Positions 44,660-53,500 of a stretch of DNA of 64,000 nt are shown here, piece after piece. The notes beneath the pieces are model-generated. The model was not told where the DNA came from and ran no database searches. It saw only the letters and a list, made by a program, of their open reading frames with translations. The translations under genes were made by a program, and so were the position numbers. Numbering within the stretch: position 1 is the first letter of the stretch; each line of letters begins with the position of its first letter. Source of the stretch: JAHFUI01 sp039931615 (GTDB lineage: Bacteria > Acidobacteriota > Vicinamibacteria > Vicinamibacterales > CAVVIG01); assembly GCA_039931615.1 (NCBI GenBank), contig JBDTRR010000006.1:96526-160525 (forward strand), in the 5' to 3' direction.

Positions 44660-45323
44660 GACCAAACCGTTCACCGGGAACTCGAAGGCCGAGGACGAGG
44701 ACGAGGACGAGGACGAAGATCACGCCGCCGTCGAGGCCGGCGATACTCCGGTCGCAGGCGTCAAGAACTACATCACGCCGAGCGGATTGCAGCGACTGTC
44801 AGACGAGCGACGGTTTCTGCTCACCCGGGAACGGCGGGCGGTGACCGAGGTGGTGGCCTGGGCGGCGAGCAACGGCGATCGCAGCGAGAACGCCGACTAT
44901 CAATACGGCAAACGGCGGCTGCGCGAGATCGATCGGCGGATTCGCTTCCTCACCAAACGCATCGATGCGGCGGAGGTGGTGGACCCCGCCGCCCCGAGAG
45001 CTGGACGAGCGGCGACGCACGTCTTTTTCGGGGCGACCGTGCGCTACGCCAACGCCGCTGGCACGGAGCGGTCAGTGAGCGTCGTCGGCGTCGACGAGGT
45101 CGACCTGGATCACCACCGCATCAGTTGGATGTCACCACTGGCGCGGGCGCTGATGAAGGCTGGACCTGGCGATCGCGTCGTCCTGCGCGCGCCGGGCACG
45201 ACCGAGTCACTGCAGATCCTCGACGTGCGTTACGAGCCCATTCCCGTGGAACCCTTCCGCGAGCCACCGGGAGCGGAATCCGCGCCCAGGCCCCGTGCCC
45301 TCGCCGGAGGCCAGCCGCGATAG
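44658..45323 (+). CDS. greB: GreB-like transcription elongation factor with acidic N-terminal extension
   Basis: 221 residues from the ATG at 44658, preceded by GGTGGAG. Residues about 36-110 are the Gre coiled coil (NYITPSGLQRLSDERRFLL, then SNGDRSENADYQYGKRRLREIDRRI), containing the GDRSENADY tip with the acidic residues that reach the RNA polymerase active site and stimulate transcript cleavage. The C-terminal FKBP-like domain (VFFGATVRYANAAG, then ISWMSPLARALMKAGPGD) binds polymerase. The fingerprint is closer to GreB than to GreA. An acidic tract of alternating Glu/Asp (about residues 12-21), encoded by a hexanucleotide repeat, is an unusual extension. Followed by a DinB gene after 35 bases. 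Confidence 0.88.
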   Translation: MTKPFTGNSKAEDEDEDEDEDHAAVEAGDTPVAGVKNYITPSGLQRLSDERRFLLTRERRAVTEVVAWAASNGDRSENADYQYGKRRLREIDRRIRFLTKRIDAAEVVDPAAPRAGRAATHVFFGATVRYANAAGTERSVSVVGVDEVDLDHHRISWMSPLARALMKAGPGDRVVLRAPGTTESLQILDVRYEPIPVEPFREPPGAESAPRPRALAGGQPR

Positions 45324-45358
45324 CGGTGGGTCGAGGGCCCGGAGCGGTGAAACATCAG

Positions 45359-45919
45359 ATGAACGCAGAACCTGATCGCACCCGACGTTTCTTCGTGCTG
45401 GAAGAGGCGGTCGCCGTTCTATCGAGAACTCCGGCGACGCTCGACGCCCTGCTCCGCGGACTGCCCGACGGCTGGATCGTCGCGCACGAAGGCGGCGACA
45501 CGTGGTGCCCGTTCGACGTCATCGGACACCTGATTCACGGCGATCGAACCGACTGGCTGCCGCGCGCCCGGATCATCCTCGAGCACGGGGACGCGCACCC
45601 TTTCGAAACGTTCGACCGCGCCGCGCAGTTCACCCTCTGCAAGGGACGAACGCTGGCCGGCCTGCTCGACGAGTTCGCGACGCTTCGCCGCCAGAGTCTC
45701 GACGAACTGGCAGCGCTGCGCTTGAAGGAGGCTGATCTCGATCGCCGCGGATGGCACCCGGAGTTGGGCGGCGTGACGCTGCGCCAGCTGCTGGCGACAT
45801 GGGTCGCCCACGACCTCGATCACATCGTCCAGATCTCGCGAGTGCTGGCCCGGCAGTACTCGGATCAGGTCGGTCCGTGGCGGGCCTATCTGCGGATCAT
45901 CAGCGGCACTCAGGGGTGA
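45359..45919 (+). CDS. DinB-superfamily protein
   Basis: 186 residues. A four-helix-bundle protein of the DinB/YfiT type: helix 1 region TPATLDALLRGLPDGWIVAH, then WCPFDVIGHLIHGDRTDWLPRARIIL with the first metal-ligand His, a central helical segment (LDEFATLRRQSLDELAAL), and TLRQLLATWVAHDLDHIVQI with two further His ligands. The three-His set fits metal-dependent transferases that use small thiols; the substrate is unknown. Cytoplasmic. A GTG four codons upstream, with GGAG close by, is an alternative start. Confidence 0.85.
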   Translation: MNAEPDRTRRFFVLEEAVAVLSRTPATLDALLRGLPDGWIVAHEGGDTWCPFDVIGHLIHGDRTDWLPRARIILEHGDAHPFETFDRAAQFTLCKGRTLAGLLDEFATLRRQSLDELAALRLKEADLDRRGWHPELGGVTLRQLLATWVAHDLDHIVQISRVLARQYSDQVGPWRAYLRIISGTQG

Positions 45920-46022
45920 CACGGTAACACCGCCAACTGATCGTCGACGAGTCTGAAAGGACCAGGAGGAACTCGAGCGCGGGCCGCTCGAGCCCTTCCT
46001 GTTTTCAAGAGACAGCAGCGAC

Positions 46023-48005
46023 TTACGGTTTCTGCGTGAGCACGGTTGAACCGGGCGTCCAGGTCCCGCCGCTGTAGGTGAAGATACCAGGACCGACGCT
46101 GGTCGCCTGGACCCAGACGCCGCCAGCCTCGCTCAACAGGATGTCGGCGCGGCCGTCGCCGTCGGCGTCGGTCACACCCACCGTCCACCCCGCACCCCAG
46201 TGGTCCTGCTGATAGGTGAAATCGCCGGTCCCGTCGCTGTAGGCTACCTTCCAGGCGCCGGTCGCGGCGTTGTAGAGAAACAGATCGGTCCGACCGTCGC
46301 CGTCGAGATCACCTGTGGCAATCGCCCAGCCCACCTCCCACTGCCCTTCGACCGGATAGTCGAACGCCCCGTCGGGCCGGCTCAGCGCCGAGATGTGGAA
46401 GCCCGCGGCCTCGCTGAGCACGAGATCGGTACGGCCGTCACCGTTCAAGTCTGCCGCCTGGATCACCCACCCCGGCCCCCATTGCCCGCCGGCCAGGAAG
46501 TCGAAGGCCCCGAAGCCTGCCTGGCTGACCGCTTTGGCCCAGGCCCCATTGTCCACGTCGTAGAGGAAGAGATCGTCCCGGCCGTCGCCGTTGAAGTCTG
46601 CCCTGGTGAATCCCAAACCTGTACGCCAGTTCCCGAACGTGTAGTTGGCAAAACCGCCGCTGCCATCGACAAAGCTCTTCGCCCAGACCCCGGTTGCGGG
46701 CTCGTAGAGGAACAGGTCGGTGATGGCATCGCCGTCGAAGTCGGCCGGGTGGACCTGCCAGCCAGGATCCCAATTTCCCACCGTGTAGCTATAGCCGCCC
46801 GATCCGAGACTGAGACCCTGCACCCACAGACCGGTCACGGGATTATAGAAAAAGAGATCCGTCGAGGCATCTGTATTGAGATTGAGCGGGAAGATCTGCC
46901 AGCCGGCGTCCCAGGACGCGGGGAAGGCGGTGAACCCGCCGCTGTGGTCATTGACCTGACTGGAACCGCCACCCGTCGCCGGAGCGTAGAGCACCACATC
47001 CCCCAGACCGTCGCCGTTCAGATCGATCCACGGCGCCCTGCCCCCACTCGGGGCCGAGGCGCCGACGATGAAGCTGGTCGGATTGGCGGCGCCGTCCACC
47101 GTCGGATCATCGGTCGGCGCGACCGACTCGTTGCCGCCGCTCGCGTCCGCATCGAACACGACCGTGCCCTGATTCGAGATCACCGTGCCGGCGGGAATGG
47201 CCGCGTCGATCCTCGCGGTGATCGTGATCGTCACCGACTCTGCCTCGCCCAATTCCCCATCCCAATACGCGACCGGTCCGAGTGCGCCGACTGCCGAATT
47301 CGGAAAGCCCCTCGTGGCGGTCACATCGACCACTGTCAGACCGGCCGGCAGGAGGTCGAAGAACTCGGCGCCCTCTTGATCGTTCTGGAACCCGGGTCCC
47401 GCGTTAAAGACGACGACTGTGTAAGTGACGAGGCCGCCGGGAGAGAACGTCCCGGTCACCGTCTTCGTTCCCGTCACGGTAACCGTGGGGATGACGGTGA
47501 AGCTGGTCGGATCGGCGGCCCCGGCCACCGTCGGATCGTCGGTGAGGGCGCTGGACTCGTTGCTGCCGTTGTCGTCGGCGTCGAACAACATCGTGCCCTG
47601 ATTCGAGATCACCGTGCCGGGCCTATTCAGCGGGCCGACCTGCGCGTCGATCCTGATCGTTACCGATCCGTTGCCGGGCAGGCTGCCGTTCCAGGTAATC
47701 GCGTTGCCTGGCAGCAGCAGCACGGTGCCGCTCGTGGCGCTGACCTCGTTGAAGGTCACATTCGGCGGCAGGATGTCGAAGAACTCGTTCTGCGGATTGT
47801 CCGGCTGGGCGGTGGGTCCGGCGTTGAACAGAACGATGGTGTAAACGATTTGACCGGTCGGATTGAGGTGGCCGACCACCGTCATCGTGCCGGACACGGT
47901 TGCCGCGGCCGCGGGCATCGCCCGTACCCCCAGACACAGCGCTGCCAACAGAATCGTCCTGACCACGGCGGTCCGACGGACAAAGCACGCACGAATCCTC
48001 ATCAT
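46023..48005 (-). CDS. Secreted protein: two DUF11-type domains + seven FG-GAP/VCBS repeats
   Basis: 660 residues. Signal peptide to about residue 35 (MPAAAA). Two beta-sandwich repeats of about 135 residues follow, each with YTIVLFNAGP or YTVVVFNAGP, the FFDxLPxxxTF block, a VISNQGT strand and an ESxxxTDDPTVxGAADPTSF linker (DUF11/conserved-repeat type). From about residue 325, seven units of about 48 residues carry calcium loops D-x-[ND]-G-D-x-x-x-D (DLNGDGLGD, DFDGDAITD, DFNGDGRDD, DLNGDGRTD, DLDGDGRTD, DADGDGRAD, plus a ligand-poor NLNTDASTD) alternating with a W-x-x-GW motif. Seven repeats would close an integrin-like propeller. Probable surface binding or adhesion protein. Confidence 0.87.
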   Translation of the reverse strand: MMRIRACFVRRTAVVRTILLAALCLGVRAMPAAAATVSGTMTVVGHLNPTGQIVYTIVLFNAGPTAQPDNPQNEFFDILPPNVTFNEVSATSGTVLLLPGNAITWNGSLPGNGSVTIRIDAQVGPLNRPGTVISNQGTMLFDADDNGSNESSALTDDPTVAGAADPTSFTVIPTVTVTGTKTVTGTFSPGGLVTYTVVVFNAGPGFQNDQEGAEFFDLLPAGLTVVDVTATRGFPNSAVGALGPVAYWDGELGEAESVTITITARIDAAIPAGTVISNQGTVVFDADASGGNESVAPTDDPTVDGAANPTSFIVGASAPSGGRAPWIDLNGDGLGDVVLYAPATGGGSSQVNDHSGGFTAFPASWDAGWQIFPLNLNTDASTDLFFYNPVTGLWVQGLSLGSGGYSYTVGNWDPGWQVHPADFDGDAITDLFLYEPATGVWAKSFVDGSGGFANYTFGNWRTGLGFTRADFNGDGRDDLFLYDVDNGAWAKAVSQAGFGAFDFLAGGQWGPGWVIQAADLNGDGRTDLVLSEAAGFHISALSRPDGAFDYPVEGQWEVGWAIATGDLDGDGRTDLFLYNAATGAWKVAYSDGTGDFTYQQDHWGAGWTVGVTDADGDGRADILLSEAGGVWVQATSVGPGIFTYSGGTWTPGSTVLTQKP

Positions 48006-48084
48006 CGATGTCCTCTCGTATGAAAGCCATTGACGCGGCCAGACTCAACGTCCGAACGCCCCGCAGAACGGGCGCCCCGCCGGA

Positions 48085-48543
48085 CTACGGCTTGCTGGGA
48101 TCGATCGCCGGCACGTAGAGTGCGGGCTCGACGACATCGTTGTCGTCGAACGCCGGGCTGTTCGCTCCGCCCGGGCCGGCGTCGTTCATCAGCTTGTACA
48201 GCTGGCCGTTAGGGTAACAGAGACGGGTGGCGGAAAAGCTGCGCCCCTGCCACAGGATGATGTTCTCGCCACTGTCTTTGATCAGCAGCCCCGCACCTTC
48301 ACCACGCAGCAGCCACGCCACGCGCTTGGTGACCTCGAAATCGCCGACCGAGTTGGTGGGGCGAATCGCGTTCCACACCCAACGCCAACGCTTGTCGCCC
48401 TCGCACAGACACTCCTTGAGCAGGCCCCCGAATCCCGTCCCTCGCTGCCTGCCGATCATACGCGACGCCGCGGCAATTTCAATGCGGATATTGGCATGCT
48501 CATCTTTTTCAATTAGAAATAGCGCTACACTAAGCTTCCTCAT
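48085..48543 (-). CDS. Hypothetical protein
   Basis: 152 residues from the ATG at 48543, or 124 from an ATG at 48459. The shorter form is attractive because 48460-48541 is AT-rich, like a promoter region, and must serve the divergent gene. The body is protein-like (GTGFGGLLKECLCEGDKRWRWVW, FEVTKRVAWLLRGEGAGLLIKD, SGENIILWQGRSFSATRLCYPN-like segments), with no signal peptide and no recognised family. The FG-GAP gene follows on the same strand after 79 bases. Confidence 0.5.
   Translation of the reverse strand: MRKLSVALFLIEKDEHANIRIEIAAASRMIGRQRGTGFGGLLKECLCEGDKRWRWVWNAIRPTNSVGDFEVTKRVAWLLRGEGAGLLIKDSGENIILWQGRSFSATRLCYPNGQLYKLMNDAGPGGANSPAFDDNDVVEPALYVPAIDPSKP
48506..48531 (+). promoter_or_regulatory. 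Possible promoter of the RHH regulator gene, near-leaderless
   Basis: TTTTCA (48506-48511) and TACACT (48526-48531), spacer 14, lie in a local AT-rich patch. A start about 7 bases after TACACT would fall 4 bases before the ATG at 48542, consistent with the lack of a Shine-Dalgarno site. The spacer is short for a sigma-70 promoter, so this is tentative. Confidence 0.25.
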
Positions 48544-49054
48544 GAAAGCGATCCGGCCCGGGCCCGGCCGACCACCGAAGTACGACCGGCCGTCACGGCC
48601 GGTGACGATGACGCTGCCGGAAGACGTCCTGGCGCGTCTGGCTGCGGTGGACGCGGATCTCGGGCGGGCGATCGTCAGGCTGGTCGAGCGCAAGGTGACC
48701 GCGCGCCTCAGCACGAGCGAACCGGCGGCGATCGCCAACTACGGCAATCACGCGGTCATCGTCGTCACGCCGGTGAAGGCGCTGCGTCGGCTCGTCGGGG
48801 TGGAGCTGATCCCGATCGGCAACGGGCGGGCCCTGATTTCGCTGGCACACCCCCATTCAATCGCCCAGCTCGAGCTCGGCCTTCGCGACGTGCTCGAGCG
48901 CGGCGACGTCGACGAATTGGAGCGTGAGACGCTCGAAAAGATCGCGGACATCCTGCGGCAGACCCGGGGCTCGCGGGCAGTCTCACTCGCCGAGCGCACG
49001 ATTATCGTGCTCGAGTCGAAGCGGCCACGGCGACGTGCCCTAAAGGGAAACTGA
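48542..49054 (+). CDS. Putative ribbon-helix-helix DNA-binding regulator
   Basis: 170 residues. The N terminus has an AT-hook-like GPGRPPKYDRPSR followed by PVTMTLPEDVLARLAAVDADLGRAIVRLVE, the strand-helix-helix pattern of CopG/Arc-type repressors. The rest (NHAVIVVTPVKALRRLVGVELIPIG, then AHPHSIAQLELGLRDVLERGD) is a separate alpha/beta part with no name that I recognise and may sense a ligand or oligomerise. The gene begins at the same CATG as the divergent hypothetical gene and ends in a TGATG overlap with an outer-membrane barrel gene, so it probably controls its own operon. Confidence 0.65.
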   Translation: MKAIRPGPGRPPKYDRPSRPVTMTLPEDVLARLAAVDADLGRAIVRLVERKVTARLSTSEPAAIANYGNHAVIVVTPVKALRRLVGVELIPIGNGRALISLAHPHSIAQLELGLRDVLERGDVDELERETLEKIADILRQTRGSRAVSLAERTIIVLESKRPRRRALKGN

Positions 49055-49761
49055 TGACGACGACGAGGACGATCGTGACGCTGATCGGCCTGGCACTGGC
49101 GAGCGGACCCGGCCTCGCCGCGCAGACCGCCGACGCCAGGGCTTATCTCGACCTGAACGTGGCCGGCCAGACCCAGTCGGTGACCCTGGCCACCAGTTCC
49201 GCGGTGGGACTCTTCGATGAACTGGCGACCACCAGCACCAGTCAGACGGTCGGAAAGGGGCTGCTGTTCGACGGCGGAGCGGGCTATCGTGTCCGACCCA
49301 ACCTGACGATCGGGATCGCGGTGTCCCTGTTCAACCGGGCACCGGTCGGCACGATCGTGGCGACGATTCCGGATCCGCTCGTCTACGGCCGCTTCAGCTC
49401 GGTCGGCGCCGCGCCGAAGTTGACCCACACCGAGCTGGGCACCCACGTCAAGGTCGGATACGTGAAGCGCGTCAGCGACACGATCGATCTGGCGATCTCG
49501 GGAGGTCCATCGTTCATCCGTCTCACCAAGGACATCGCCAGCGCCACCATCGCCAACGGCGGCGCGCAGATCACGGTGGGACGGCAGACCGGCACCGCGG
49601 TCGGTGTGAACGCGGGCATCGACCTCGGTTACTTCTTCACCCGCCGGCTGGGCGGCGGCATCTTCGCGCGATACGTCGCCGCCAAGGCGGATCTGCCGGC
49701 GGCTGCCGGGGTGTCCGTCGGCGGCTTCCAGGGTGGCCTGGGACTGCGCGTCCGTTTCTAG
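49054..49761 (+). CDS. Outer-membrane beta-barrel protein, small (unknown)
   Basis: 235 residues. Signal peptide to about residue 23 (GPGLAAQ). Alternating strands with aromatic ends make an eight-strand-type barrel likely: LLFDGGAGYRVRPNLTIGIAVSLF, HVKVGYVKRVSDTIDLAISGGPSFI and GIDLGYFFTRRLGGGIFARYV-type segments, ending GFQGGLGLRVRF with a terminal Phe as recognised by the BAM machinery. Translation is coupled to the RHH-type regulator (TGATG). Confidence 0.8.
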   Translation: MTTTRTIVTLIGLALASGPGLAAQTADARAYLDLNVAGQTQSVTLATSSAVGLFDELATTSTSQTVGKGLLFDGGAGYRVRPNLTIGIAVSLFNRAPVGTIVATIPDPLVYGRFSSVGAAPKLTHTELGTHVKVGYVKRVSDTIDLAISGGPSFIRLTKDIASATIANGGAQITVGRQTGTAVGVNAGIDLGYFFTRRLGGGIFARYVAAKADLPAAAGVSVGGFQGGLGLRVRF

Positions 49762-49870
49762 CGAGGGATCAAACGGCCATCTCGCGTGGCTCGTCACCAC
49801 ATTGGGACAACGGACAGCACATCGCTCACAGCCGGACGCTCACCGGCAGGCCGGCCTGAGGAACAGCAGC

Positions 49871-50485
49871 ATGAAGGACTTTCGCCTGACGCGCGACGAG
49901 CGGAACCGGTTGTTCATGAAAATCCAAGAGATCGGCCTCACGCCAGCACAATTCGTCTGGTCGGCAAAGATCCAGCCGAACGCCCTCTGCGACACATTGA
50001 CCCACCAGTCGACCCGGTATTTCTTTGAATTTCACGTCTCCCGTGCGCCGGACGGCACGCCTGTCTATCATTCACACTGGTCGCCGCCGGTGGCCAGCCT
50101 GGTGACCGCAGAATGGCGTTCCAGAGGTGAGCAGATCGACTGTTCGTCAGATTGGCTGAGGGTCGTCCAGACCGAGCACGAAGAGCTCGGTCTCTGGAGC
50201 ACGGTGGCGGCGGAAGCCGGGCTCGTGACAGGTGACCCGGTTGACGACGAGCGTTCCTTCACACCCGCTGCACGCCAGGCCCTCAAGGAGAAGCTTGCCG
50301 ACTTCGAGGCGTTCATCGTGAGGACGCAACAGCTCACGCCGGACGAAGCGGGCTCGGTTCATCGCCGTTTCGAAAACGCTTCGGAATCAGCGGATCGCCT
50401 GACGCCGAGGGATTGGCTGTCGGTATTTCGCGGCCTCATGACCTCGGCCCTGATGGCCTGGGCGAGCTGCGCACCCGTCTTGTAG
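49871..50485 (+). CDS. Hypothetical protein
   Basis: 204 residues. The ATG at 49871 has GAGGAAC 7 bases upstream; longer in-frame starts give unlikely sequence. The first half reads RDERNRLFMKIQEIGLTPAQFVW and YFFEFHVSRAPDGTPVYHSHWSPP; the second is helical (ARQALKEKLADFEAFIVRTQQLTPDE). No signal peptide and no recognised family. Separate from its neighbours: 109 bases after the barrel gene and convergent with the receptor gene. Confidence 0.65.
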   Translation: MKDFRLTRDERNRLFMKIQEIGLTPAQFVWSAKIQPNALCDTLTHQSTRYFFEFHVSRAPDGTPVYHSHWSPPVASLVTAEWRSRGEQIDCSSDWLRVVQTEHEELGLWSTVAAEAGLVTGDPVDDERSFTPAARQALKEKLADFEAFIVRTQQLTPDEAGSVHRRFENASESADRLTPRDWLSVFRGLMTSALMAWASCAPVL

Positions 50486-50486
50486 G

Positions 50487-50515
50487 AGGGACTCTCCCTG
50501 GAGGAGGCGCTCCTC
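50487..50515. terminator. Two small hairpins between convergent genes
   Basis: AGGGA/TCCCT (50487-50491, 50495-50499; loop CTC) and GAGGAG/CTCCTC (50501-50506, 50510-50515; loop GCG) lie in the 53-base gap between a stop at 50485 and the receptor stop at 50539. There is no T tract; the position suggests a shared transcription end. Confidence 0.35.
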
Positions 50516-50538
50516 GAGCCGTTCAGCGTTGCGCGGGC

Positions 50539-53500
50539 CTAGAACGAGTACTTCACCGCCAGCTGTACCAGCCTGGGCGGCGCCGCACGCACGATCTGGC
50601 CGAAGGTCGAGCTGCTGACGTTGCCGTCCACCGAACCGGCGCCGTAGAACTGCGCGGTGTTGAACACGTTGAAGGTCTCGAGACGGAACTGCACCGCTTG
50701 CCGCCGGCCAAGCGGGACGCTCTTCATGAGCGTGAGGTCGGTGTTCACGATGCCGGGGCCGTAGAAGAATCGCCGCGGCGCATCGCCGAGCTGTCCAGCG
50801 GCGGGAATCGAGAAGCATGCCGTGTTGAACGCCGCTCCCTTCGCCGGGTCGTGATTGATCGCGAGATCGCAGCCCGGCGCGTAGTCGGGCGTGTCGAGGA
50901 GATGGTTGTTGACGCCGTTGCCGAACGTGCCGAGCAGCGAGGAATCGGTGTCGTTGTAGAGCGTGACCGGGAAGCCGCTGCTGAATCGGGTAATCCCGGC
51001 AATCGCCCAGCCACTCGTCCAGCCATTCTCCCGATGGAACAGGTGCTCGACCGGCAAGCTGTAGTGGTAGCTGGCGATGAAGTTGTGCCGCACGTCGAAC
51101 GCCGACGGCGCCCACGTCGCCTCCGGATCGACCGGGTTGATCTGTTCGCCGATGAACGAAGACGTGTCCATCGACTTGCTGAGCGTGTAGCCGAACAGGA
51201 AGCCGCCCTGCCGCCCGCCGTAGCGCAGATCCGCCTCGAACGCGTTGTAGAGCGACCGCCCGATCGTGCGCTGCGCGGTGATGCTGCCGAAATCTGGCGC
51301 GAACGGCCGGGTGCCGTTGATGACCGTGCCGTCCGTCCGGGTGAAGACGCCGTTCTCCGAGAAGGGTCCGCAGGTCGCGCTCCCGGGCGCCACCTGGCTT
51401 TCCTGGCTGACGCTCAAACAGAGCGCCGGATCACCGGGATTGGTCGCCTGCACCACGAGCACGTTGCGGCCCTGACTGCCGACATAGCTCAGCGTCATGA
51501 CGAGACCGGCGCCGAGCTGGCGATCGATCGAGAACATGTAGTTGCGCGTGAACGGCACGTCATTGTCGTGGTAATAGTACGGATCGCCGTTGATCGGCAG
51601 CAGCCGCGACCAATCGACGGCGGTGCCGGGTTTGCCCGGCGACGCATCGAGCGGCGCGGGCGTGTGCGGGAACGGCTGCCCGTTGTTGGTGCCGTCGGCG
51701 GCCGTGATGAACGGCGTCTCGAACAGCGGCGGCGCCGGGCTGAGGTAGTTCTCGCCGTAAGGCGGAATGCTGTACATGATGCCGGCCGACAGTCCGGGGA
51801 CCGCGGTGTAGAACACGCCGAAACTCGACCGGATGCTGCTCTGCCCATCGCTGCCGAACAGCGTCTTCAGCAGGCCGTCCGAGAACGAGGGGACGAACGC
51901 GATGCCGACGCGCGGCGAAAACTTGTGCCGAGCCGGAGACAACGTCCGGGGAATCCCCTCGTCTCCGGGGTAGACGAACCCGGCGGGTCCGGTCGGATAG
52001 ACGACCGACTGGCGGCCCGGAATGAACGTCTGGATCTGGTTGTATTTGTCGTACCACGGTTCCATGAAGTCGTAGCGGACGCCGTAGTTCAGCGTCAGGT
52101 TCGGCCGCACCCGCCAGCTGTCCTGTCCGAACCCGCCGGCGTACTTGTTCCTGATGAAGAACGGCGTGCCAGCGGCCTGGATGTAGCCACTCGGCGCGCC
52201 GAGCAGGAAGTCGGCGAAATCCGATCCGGTCTCGGTGCCCTGGAAGGAAAAGGTGCCGTTGAACTGCGCGTTCGGATCGATATCGACCTGGGCGTACTGG
52301 AACTCACCGCCCAGGCGCAGGGTGTGGGCGCCGATGACCTTCGAGACGTTGTCGCTCCACTGAAACGTATTGTTCACCTGATTCACGTTGGTGGTGGTGA
52401 CACCAAAGACGAACTTTTCGAAGGCGACGTTCTCGATGCCTTCGAACTGCGGCGCCTGGACGACGATGCCGGGCGTGCCGGGACCGGTGACGAAGCCCTG
52501 CGACGCAATCGGCACCCCGAGACCGCCCTGCGGCGTGCCGATGTTGTTGACGTTCCGCATCAGGCTGAAATGGAACTCGTTGACCAGGCCTGAACCGAAC
52601 ACCTTGTTGCTGCCCGCCGCCAACAGCTGGGCGCGCCCGATGGTCAGCGCGTCGAACCCGGGCACACTGGCGCCGCCCTGCGCGCCGGGATAGGGATTGT
52701 CCAGCCGGTAGTCGTCGACGAAGTAGTACCCGGACAAGAGACCGAGCCGGCTGTTGCCGTCGACGCGCACCGATCCCTTGTCGTCGCGCACGGTCTGCGG
52801 GAACGCACCGGTCGAGAAGGCCCCGTCTCCTGAATTGGGCGTCGGAATGTACTGGAGCAGCTGCCGGGCCGGCGACGACCATGCCCCCATCGGCACCATC
52901 GCGTTCGGAAGCACACAGTTCGTCGCGCTCGTGCAGCCGGGCAGGTAATAGGGTTCGCCGGCCGACACCGGGTAGCCGAGACGCTGCGAGAGGAGATTCG
53001 CAAAGTACGGGCCGTTGACCGTGCCGGTCAGGGCGCCGGGGTCGAGCGAGAAATTCCCGGACCGTTCCGCCAGGGTCGGCACCGGAATCAGGCCGGTCTC
53101 GATTCCCTGCGTCGTGCGGGTGCCCTGATAGTCGGCGAAGAAGAACACCTTGCCCCTCTTGACCGGCCCGCCGACGGTGCCGCCAGGCTGCTGCTGCTTG
53201 AACGCCGCGCGCTCGGGTGAGAAATAGTTCTTCTCGTCCAGCGCGGTATTGCGGACGAAATCAAACAGGCTGCCGTGGAAGACATCGCTGCCCGACTTGG
53301 TAATGACGCTGACGATGCCGCCGTTGTAGTTGCCGTACTGCGGATCGAAGTTGCTGGTGAGCACCCGGAACTGATCGACCGAGTCGAGGTCGGGCACGAT
53401 CGAGGTGCCGCCGTTCATCCGCTCCTGCACGTCGCTGCCGTTGACGAGGAAGCTGTTGGCCGACTCGCGCTGGCCGCTGATCGACAGATTGCCGGGATTG

